From NCBI GenBank assembly GCA_964400105.1, contig CAYNTG010000035.1, forward strand, positions 1 to 20,702: a stretch of 20,702 nucleotides of DNA, read 5' to 3'. The stretch's first letter is position 1, and each line of letters opens with the position of its first letter. Source of the DNA: CAYNTG01 sp964400105. GTDB lineage: Bacteria > UBP14 > UBA6098. Both the position numbers and the translations under genes were made by a program. The notes below the pieces were generated by a model. That model was given only the letters and a program-made list of their open reading frames with translations, did not search any database and had not been told where the DNA came from. Positions 15,350 to 20,702 of the stretch are shown here, in pieces.

Positions 15350-17098
15350 TTATTTCAGATACACCACGCGTTTCACCGCCGCCACGCCGTCAATCGGTCG
15401 CTGAGCGGAGTCGAAGCACGCGCGGACGAGATAGACGCCGGAACCGATTGAGGCGTCGGGCGTCCAGACGATTTCGTAGGGGAGGGTCTCAGACCCTCCC
15501 GCGCGGGCGGGTTTCAAACCCGCCCCTACGGGCGTTTCATAAACCATTCTGCCGTTTATGTCGAAAATTTCAATTTTTGGATTCCGGATCAAGCCCGGAA
15601 TGACAGATAAGGAAATCGTGACCGCCGAATTGAAGGGATTGGGGTAGGCGGAAATCTCATAGGCAAGGGGCTTAAGCCCCTTGTTGCCGCCCTCCTCGAT
15701 GCCGGTGGAAGGTCCTTCGTAAACCCCGATATCCCATCGCGAGCCATAGGGACGAAAAGTGCCATCGTAATCGTCGTGCGGCGCCCAAACTGTATCGTCC
15801 GAAATGACTATAAATTCTATTCCGGCGTCGAGACAGGGGCTTCCGGGAAGCAGACGATAATCGCCGCTCGATGTATCCACAAACATCGGATCGAAAAGGA
15901 TATTCGAATATGGATCGCAGGAGTCGCCGTTGGCATTTGTGGTTACATTCTCGCCAAACAATACGGGGCCACTACCGTGAAAGACAATATCATTGTTCCA
16001 AATGTTATTATTAAAAAGTTTAGAATCAGTAGCTCCATCGAAATAAATCCCGTTACCTTGATTATCGGCAATTAGGCAATTTAATATGACAGGAGTTCCG
16101 TGATATATATAAATAGCACCTGAAGCGCTACTCGGTCTATTTCCCACAATATGGCAATTTATTATATAAGTCTCCGGGGAGCATCCGTAACAATATATTC
16201 CTTTTGCATTTGGGCCGTTTCCAATTACCATGCAATTCTCAACAACTGCATTTATCGGATTGGTTAAAACAAGCCCATCGTCCGCATTCTTGCTGATTTC
16301 CGAGTTTTTTATTATTAAACTATCTGCAAATATCCATATTCCTTTATGGTTGTAATTGACTACAACACTTTGAATTATAATATTATCACCACGAAGATTT
16401 AATCCACGGTCGCCGCAATAATTTATCCTCGATTTTTCTATAACAAATCCGTCGATTCCGTAGGGATAGTCCGATTCGATTCCATTGCCGGCACAATACT
16501 CGACAACACAATATGACATACGGCTACCATCCGAACTATTTTGTAATAATATTCCGCCCCATGTTATCGATGTATCTATCGGAGTGAAAATAATGCTGTC
16601 CGTTTCCGTGCCGTTGGCATAAAGCACGCCGTTTACAATGAATCGAATACCTTCACGAAAACGAAGTATAGTCCCGGGTTCGACAATTAGAGTTTCACCC
16701 ACGGGGACATTGATATCCGCATCGACATTATATGTTCCGGTTGCAAGCGTGCCGGTGAGCGCTCCCGATATGCCACTATGTTCCAGAGTTGTATCCGGTA
16801 TGGTCAAAGAAGAATATGCGACGATATCCTCGATGTGGGCTTCCAGATAACCGGTCTTGAAAAAGTCCAAATCGTAGATTCCTGCTTCGACATCCACAGA
16901 ATAATATCCACTAATGTCGGTATAAGTCGTATCGAAAAGTGGCGATGGCGCGGTTCTCTCGAATACGACCTCGATACCGTCATGAACCGATTCGCCATCG
17001 AGATATGCATGCCCGTCAATCGTAACAGCCTGTGCAATCGTGGCGAAAGATAAAAACATTCCGATTAAAATCGCAGTTTTCATTTTAGTTCCCTTCAT
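15350..17098 (-). CDS. Secreted parallel beta-helix protein with sorting domain interrupted by repeat elements
   Basis: A 582-residue exported protein. A signal peptide covers about residues 6-24 (MKTAILIGMFLSFATIAQA). Residues about 25-105 look like a carboxypeptidase-regulatory-type Ig-like domain (GHAYLDGESVHDGIEVVFER, then DISGYYSVDVEAGIYDLDFF). Residues about 110-425 are right-handed parallel beta-helix repeats rich in I/V/N/G (VGETLIVEPGTILRF, NGIESDYPYGIDGFVIE, KGIYCYGCSPETYIINCHIV). A segment typical of such proteins follows (DYRLLPGSPCLDAG). The sorting domain starts at ISAYPNPFNSAVTISL and ends RVVYLK. It contains the repeat-derived peptides VIPGLIRNP, VGAGLKPARAGGSETLP and FDSAQRPIDG, each between expected beta-strands; GNKGLKPL sits in the linker before it. 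The start may be ATG at 17098 or 17083, and 17083 directly begins the signal peptide. The ligand is unknown. The middle of the gene is more AT-rich than its neighbours. Confidence 0.85.
   Translation of the reverse strand: MKGTKMKTAILIGMFLSFATIAQAVTIDGHAYLDGESVHDGIEVVFERTAPSPLFDTTYTDISGYYSVDVEAGIYDLDFFKTGYLEAHIEDIVAYSSLTIPDTTLEHSGISGALTGTLATGTYNVDADINVPVGETLIVEPGTILRFREGIRFIVNGVLYANGTETDSIIFTPIDTSITWGGILLQNSSDGSRMSYCVVEYCAGNGIESDYPYGIDGFVIEKSRINYCGDRGLNLRGDNIIIQSVVVNYNHKGIWIFADSLIIKNSEISKNADDGLVLTNPINAVVENCMVIGNGPNAKGIYCYGCSPETYIINCHIVGNRPSSASGAIYIYHGTPVILNCLIADNQGNGIYFDGATDSKLFNNNIWNNDIVFHGSGPVLFGENVTTNANGDSCDPYSNILFDPMFVDTSSGDYRLLPGSPCLDAGIEFIVISDDTVWAPHDDYDGTFRPYGSRWDIGVYEGPSTGIEEGGNKGLKPLAYEISAYPNPFNSAVTISLSVIPGLIRNPKIEIFDINGRMVYETPVGAGLKPARAGGSETLPYEIVWTPDASIGSGVYLVRACFDSAQRPIDGVAAVKRVVYLK
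15391..15418. repeat. In-frame repeat element A (FDSAQRPIDG)
   Basis: The minus strand reads TGCTTCGACTCCGCTCAGCG then ACCGATTG, encoding CFDSAQRPID. It sits between the last two strands of the sorting domain. I recall the phrase CTTCGACTCCGCTCAG as a short dispersed repeat in other bacterial genomes. It is not palindromic here, so the repeat call rests on that recall and on its odd position. Confidence 0.55.
15475..15530. repeat. In-frame double palindrome B (GLKPARAGGSETLP)
   Basis: A 56-bp element bounded by the inverted ends CGTAGGGG and CCCCTACG. It contains two perfect palindromes with one-base centres: GGGAGGGTCT-C-AGACCCTCCC (15480-15500) and GGGCGGGTTT-C-AAACCCGCCC (15505-15525). 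It is read without stops as VGAGLKPARAGGSETLP inside the sorting domain. Confidence 0.85.
15579..15605. repeat. In-frame palindromic element C (VIPGLIRNP)
   Basis: ATTCCGG and CCGGAAT are inverted 7-bp arms around ATCAAGC. On the minus strand the element is read as SVIPGLIRNPK. It replaces the loop after the first strand of the sorting domain. Confidence 0.7.
15664..15683. repeat. In-frame perfect palindrome D (KGLKPL)
   Basis: CAAGGGGCTTAAGCCCCTTG is a perfect 20-bp palindrome in the linker before the sorting domain, read as NKGLKPL. It shares the GLKP peptide with element B although the palindrome core differs. Confidence 0.8.
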
Positions 17099-17151
17099 AT
17101 CCCCAGCTCCAATTTCTCTTCGCCGGATTTGGTTATGCGTTTGGCGCGGTT

Positions 17152-17176
17152 TAGGGTCGTTCTCGAACGAGCCCTA
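17152..17176. repeat. Intergenic TAGGG...CCCTA hairpin
   Basis: TAGGG-T-CGTTC and GAACG-AG-CCCTA form a nearly perfect hairpin with a small bulge. It begins two bases after the stop codon at 17178 of the LVIVD protein gene. It has no T run, so it is better called a repeat hairpin than a classical terminator, though it may stabilise the 3' end. The remaining spacer to 17099 shows nothing else. Confidence 0.6.
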
Positions 17177-17177
17177 C

Positions 17178-19168
17178 TTATTTAACCAGCAGCAATTTCT
17201 TTTTGAGTTCGGTATTCCCGGCCTTCAGCACCGCGAAATACGTCCCCGAGGNNNNNNNNNNNNNNNNNNNNNNNNNNNNNNNNNNNNNNNNNNNNNNNNN
17301 NNNNNNNNNNNNNNNNNNNNNNNNNNNNNNNNNNNNNNNNNNNNNNNNNNNACGTGAATTCCTACAAATCTATCTATGCCGAAGAGATAGTCGTCGTGAA
17401 TGATCGATCCGGTCCAATAGCCGCCGGAGGGCAATTCGGTTACGAGCTTTACCGACGGCAGATTATCGATAGCGAAAACCTTAAGCGCGCCATTTCCATC
17501 GGCGAGGAAGGCATAATCGCCGTCGATGGTGATGTCGGTTGCCCATGTTGTTTTATATTCATCGACGAGAATCGGGTTCGATGGATCGCCGATATCGATA
17601 ACGGCCAAACCGTCCGGGCCGTCGGAAGCGAGAAGATAGTTCCCAATTATCGCGAATCCATTGCCGCCCTCGTCGCCGGTCTTAATATATCCTATGGTCG
17701 GCGGTATCCCCTTGTCGAGCGCGAAGATATGGTATCCGCCGTGGTAATCCGAGGCGATTAGGTTCTTGCCGCAGAATTCAAGGTCGCAGAACTGCACCGA
17801 CCTGTTGGTAATCGAATAACGCGGAACGATTCTACCTTCGAGAAAATCGCAAATAGAGATTCCGCCGATGCCGAGGCTAATCGCGCACCGCGAATCGGCG
17901 AAAGTTATCTCGCCGATAGGGTCGAGCCGCGAGACATGCGCGATCGGATACTCCGCAAAATATTCCCCGTCGATTCGATACTGCTCGACGAAAACGTTCT
18001 CCAAAGAACTTTCGCGTGCGCCGAGAATATAGATGAATTCGCCCTCGATAGCGGCGTCCCAAACCAAATCGAGCCGTCCGGCGGCCAATGTGTCCACGAG
18101 CCTCGGATAATTTGGATTTGCCACATCGAAAACGAGCACGCCGGAGGCGCCAGCCGCAATATATAGCTTATAATCGTGAACGAACCCTCTTCTTGGAAAA
18201 TCATGTGTTTCAAACCGCCCGATCTCGATTGGATTTCTCGTATTTCGAATATCGAAAACCGACAGGCCCTTATGAGAATTCGCGAGATAGATGACATCGC
18301 CGTGAACGGCGCAATCGAGTGTCGGCATACCGGGCAGATCCCATACTAACTTAGGTTTGCCGCCCTTTTCCGGCATCTCGTAAATCGAGAAATTCGAGGC
18401 CCCGCCGGCAAAGAGAATATTATCGCGCACCTCGACAACGGAGGGAGACCTGAACGGCATGCTGAAAAGCCGCTCCCTGAAAATCTTCTTTTCTCCGGGT
18501 TTCGGCTCGTCGAGGCGGCCGTAGATAACATTGCTGCCGTAGGCCTTGACCGTGGTATATATGCCCTTCTGCACACCCGTGAGGAAAAACTGTTTCGGAT
18601 CGGGAACGAAAAGCGCTGCGAGGCCCATTTTGCCTGCCGCAAGGTATAGTTTATTGTTAAGATAGTCGATTTTCAAAGGCGCGCCGTTAAGCGTCGAATA
18701 ATTCAGAATCTCCGGCTTCGACGGATCGGATATATCGACCGATGCGAGAAAATTCTCTCCGGCGACAAAGGCCAGATCGCCGTCGATATCCATCGATGTG
18801 AACTTGCCGAACCTTTCGTCGATTCCATCTGGCAAACTGCCCAAAAATCGCGGAGAATATCTATCGACGATATCGAATGATTGAAGGCCCTCTTTTTCCC
18901 ATAGCACCCAAAGCAAATCTCCTTCGACACGAATCGCTTTTATGCGGCTCGATCTGTCGTCGATCGTCCCGATAAACTGTGGAAAATCTTTGTGATAGAC
19001 ATTGTAAATATTCAGCGCACCACCGACGCCGGCATAGACGACTTGCCCATCGGCATCGAGTGCGCCGACCGGGTTCATATCGACCCGTGCGATTTCGAGA
19101 AGGCTTATATCAGCCATCGCTGCGGTGATAAGGATAATCGAGATAAATAAGAACTTAGCCGATTTCAT
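17178..19168 (-). CDS. Secreted LVIVD-repeat beta-propeller protein with sorting domain, interrupted by assembly gap
   Basis: An exported surface protein with a signal peptide (MKSAKFLFISIILITAAMA), then LVIVD-type propeller repeats of about 40 residues. Examples are GLQSFDIVDRYSPRFLGSLP, SVDISDPSKPEILNYSTL, LSVFDIRNTRNPIEIGRF, VLVFDVANPNYPRLVDTL and LAVIDIGDPSNPILVDEY. The known part ends at FGIDRFVGIH, next to 100 Ns. Beyond the gap another frame encodes SGTYFAVLKAGNTELKKKLL then LVK and a stop at 17178, which is the end of a sorting domain. I join the two parts because both lie on the same strand on either side of the gap, and sorting domains follow the other secreted proteins here. With 100 Ns the length is not a multiple of three, so the gap size is only nominal. 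The ATG has a GGAGG site, part of which lies in the direct repeat upstream. Ligand unknown. Confidence 0.82.
17252..17351. other. Assembly gap (100 Ns)
   Basis: Exactly 100 N bases, the usual placeholder for a scaffold join of unknown length. The reading frames on the two sides do not match across 100 bases, so the real length differs. Confidence 0.98.
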
Positions 19169-19175
19169 AATTTCC

Positions 19176-19354
19176 TCCGTTGTTATATCCTCACTTCATA
19201 CATAATACAATAATTCTATGATCGGCTATTTCAAGTTTTTAAATAATCTAAACCTAAAATTCATGTTGCGTTGATATTTTAGCGGTGAGCAGAGATGGAA
19301 TCCGGCGAAAAAAATTGTTTCGTAGGGGCGGTTCGTGAATTGCCCGCCGCCACT
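19176..19354. repeat. 179-bp direct repeat, copy 1
   Basis: Matches 20208-20386 over 179 bases with three differences, all in the terminal hairpin (AGGGG against AGTGG, and GAATTG against GAACCG). Read on the minus strand, it is the upstream region of the LVIVD protein gene and ends inside its ribosome site. Its other edge supplies two bases of the PIN gene stop codon. It is AT-rich and probably carries a promoter (for example TATTAT near 19204), but no strong -35 box is seen. Confidence 0.95.
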
Positions 19355-19853
19355 AAAACCATTTCTCACCAAGAATATGATTGAAATTCACAACATTTAT
19401 TCTTTTCGAGTTACAAATACCTGCCAGTTGCAAATCGGCCGTGAAGAGCACGCAACCTTTTTCCTCGCATATCTTCATCATAGACACATCGGTGAAACCA
19501 AGAACAGGTAGATAATTCTCATCGATTATAACATCTTTTGGAATATGGACCTCAAGCTGATCTTTTAGGATTTTTCCTATGGAGGAATAAAATTCGCGCA
19601 TAACATTGTTTCCAAGCCTATCGGAATGATTTGAGAATTCGGCAAGCACTTGAGGGCTGACATAAAGCGGGCTGAATTGGGCTACGATATTGGCAACTGT
19701 ATTGAAATCGTCCACCGAGTATTTATTAGTGATTTTAATTTTTTCGACTAATTGAGTTTTGTAAATACCAACGCACAAAAGAAGCAATAATTCGGTATCG
19801 AGTAGAATGCCCTTTCTCTTGCATTTTGCTACGATGTTCTCCCAGTATCCCAT
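19353..19853 (-). CDS. PIN-domain protein (possible VapC-like RNase toxin)
   Basis: A 166-residue protein from the ATG at 19853. The four acidic residues expected for a PIN nuclease are in order and in fitting contexts: Asp19 in GILLDTELLLLL, Glu72 in SPQVLAEFS, Asp122 in GFTDVSMMKICEEKGC and Asp140 in LFTADLQLAG. PIN domains of this type bind Mg and cut RNA; many are toxins. The ATG lies one base after the stop of the upstream small gene, so the two are probably translationally coupled. A TTG at 19871 would overlap that gene. The DNA is clearly more AT-rich than the neighbouring surface-protein genes, which suggests acquisition by transfer. It is longer than a typical VapC (about 130 residues), so a non-toxin RNase role is possible. 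Confidence 0.75.
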   Translation of the reverse strand: MGYWENIVAKCKRKGILLDTELLLLLCVGIYKTQLVEKIKITNKYSVDDFNTVANIVAQFSPLYVSPQVLAEFSNHSDRLGNNVMREFYSSIGKILKDQLEVHIPKDVIIDENYLPVLGFTDVSMMKICEEKGCVLFTADLQLAGICNSKRINVVNFNHILGEKWF

Positions 19854-19854
19854 A

Positions 19855-20124
19855 TCATACCGTATGTTCAAGCTCTCTTATTTTCATATTGACTACCTTG
19901 CCGTTCGGGGCATTCTGGATTTTGAGTTTTTTATAAACCCTGCCACGCATTCCCGTTAAATTTTCTAATGGACTAACAAAGGTTATAGAATAGCTAAGTG
20001 TTATATACCAGAAATTTTCTTTTTCGTCCAGCCCCACCTCTTCCAGCCTGATTGCATCTATTTCGCCTCCGAGTAATTCAATCAGAAAACCCTTCGCTTT
20101 CCGTGCTGCTTCTTTTGCTGTCAT
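19855..20124 (-). CDS. Small unknown protein paired with PIN gene (candidate antitoxin)
   Basis: An 89-residue protein from the ATG at 20124 (MTAKEAARKAKGFLIELLGG), which has GGAGC six bases upstream. A longer start at 20184 adds 20 residues but has only a weak site. I do not recognise a named family. The layout is an N-terminal helix, then LEEVGLDEKENFWYITLSYS, then a strand pair RVYKKLKIQNAPNGKVVNMK. This resembles small PepSY-like proteins that I recall next to PIN genes. No ribbon-helix-helix, AbrB or helix-turn-helix DNA-binding motif is evident, so it does not look like a standard VapB. Its stop overlaps the start region of the PIN gene. An antitoxin role is inferred from position only. 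Confidence 0.6.
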   Translation of the reverse strand: MTAKEAARKAKGFLIELLGGEIDAIRLEEVGLDEKENFWYITLSYSITFVSPLENLTGMRGRVYKKLKIQNAPNGKVVNMKIRELEHTV

Positions 20125-20207
20125 GTTATTGCTCCAAATTTTTTTATCGTCCAATTGCCTCGTTTCGTTATCAATATAATCCATTTTCCGTGTCGGGCAA
20201 GAGAAAT

Positions 20208-20386
20208 TCCGTTGTTATATCCTCACTTCATACATAATACAATAATTCTATGATCGGCTATTTCAAGTTTTTAAATAATCTAAACCTAAAATTCATGTTG
20301 CGTTGATATTTTAGCGGTGAGCAGAGATGGAATCCGGCGAAAAAAATTGTTTCGTAGTGGCGGTTCGTGAACCGCCCGCCGCCACT
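20208..20386. repeat. 179-bp direct repeat, copy 2
   Basis: Second copy of 19176-19354, offset 1032 bases, same orientation, three mismatches. On the minus strand it lies upstream of the small gene of the PIN pair and may supply its promoter. Its end holds the hairpin GGCGGTTC-GT-GAACCGCC; in copy 1 the same stem has two C-to-T changes. Confidence 0.95.
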
Positions 20387-20702
20387 TGACAAACCCCCTT
20401 ATGTTTGGTGTGGAGACTGCCATAAAAAGGGCATCTTTTTTTCGTTCTTCTCATACAACCGAAAGCCATACGACCCTGAGGTCTTGGGACTCGTAGAGAA
20501 GTCCCACACAACACGAAGATAATTCTTTATAACTCGTTTGCAAGCAATTCATTAGGCCTCGCTGGAGACCCATTTAATGCAACGCACCTGTCTTAATGGT
20601 TTATTGTGGTAGTGGGATTAACGCCCTTAACAAACAATTACACGAAAATTTTTGGGTGGTAAATAGAGATGGTATCCCTCTTGACCAAAAAGATTGGATG
20701 AA
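20387..20702. other. Non-coding end of window, no gene supported
   Basis: This 316-base stretch holds no convincing reading frame on either strand. It contains two small hairpins (GACC-CTGA-GGTC near 20472; GGGACT with AGTCCC near 20486-20505) and, near 20658-20677, a sequence close to part of the direct repeat (GGTAAATAGAGATGGTATCC against GGTGAGCAGAGATGGAATCC). Confidence 0.5.

Noticed and set aside
15475..15530. Tandem palindromes considered as a CRISPR-like array
   Set aside because: There are only two different palindromes with no regular spacers and they lie within a coding frame. No Cas genes are present.
19176..20386. Insertion sequence or composite transposon
   Set aside because: No transposase or integrase is encoded and the flanks are direct, not terminal inverted, repeats.
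20311..20514. 67-codon minus-strand frame
   Set aside because: It runs through direct repeat copy 2 and its hairpin, has no ribosome site, and shows no family features.
1..20702. tRNA, rRNA and known riboswitch genes
   Set aside because: No cloverleaf, ribosomal RNA segment or recognised aptamer was seen when reading both strands. A covariance-model scan would be more sensitive than reading by eye.

Overview
Every convincing gene in this window lies on the minus strand, so the genes read from high to low coordinates. The window suggests a Gram-negative-like bacterium of an FCB-type candidate lineage (Fibrobacterota, Cloacimonadota, WOR-3 or similar). This is inferred from three things: several secreted proteins end in a YPNPFN-type C-terminal sorting domain (type A, as in type IX secretion), the primary-type sigma factor is short like that of Bacteroidota, and a split methylmalonyl-CoA mutase is combined with a sodium-pump decarboxylase. 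I cannot name the phylum from sequence alone. One run of 100 Ns marks a scaffold join, so this is a draft or metagenome assembly.

Region 1 (about 6400 down to 6) is a tight operon in transcription order: methylmalonyl-CoA mutase catalytic chain, methylmalonyl-CoA epimerase, then decarboxylase carboxyltransferase, small membrane anchor, biotin carrier and membrane pump, and finally a biotin-protein ligase. Together they would convert succinyl-CoA to (S)-methylmalonyl-CoA, decarboxylate it to propionyl-CoA, export sodium ions, and biotinylate the carrier. The separate B12-binding chain of the mutase is not in the window. The epimerase has no ATG/GTG/TTG at its conserved N-terminus and seems to start at ACG or ATA.

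Region 2 (about 7730 to 6637) is a monocistronic primary-type sigma-70 gene with a near-perfect promoter, a long leader and a strong terminator.

Region 3 (about 19170 to 7750) is a surface-protein island. It holds a sialidase-like secreted protein, a membrane glycosyltransferase fused to TPR repeats, a large jelly-roll protein, a parallel beta-helix protein and an LVIVD beta-propeller protein interrupted by the gap. All four secreted proteins carry or probably carry the same kind of C-terminal sorting domain, and a 44-codon relict of a fifth such domain lies at 7753-7887. Four short palindromic or repeat-like elements sit in frame inside the C-terminal part of the beta-helix gene, and related hairpins lie between genes.

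Region 4 (about 20390 to 19176) is an AT-rich two-gene module made of a small unknown protein and a PIN-domain protein, resembling a toxin-antitoxin pair. It is bracketed by two 179-bp direct repeats that differ at only three positions. One repeat copy is the upstream (promoter) region of the LVIVD gene. The last 316 bases hold no gene I can support.
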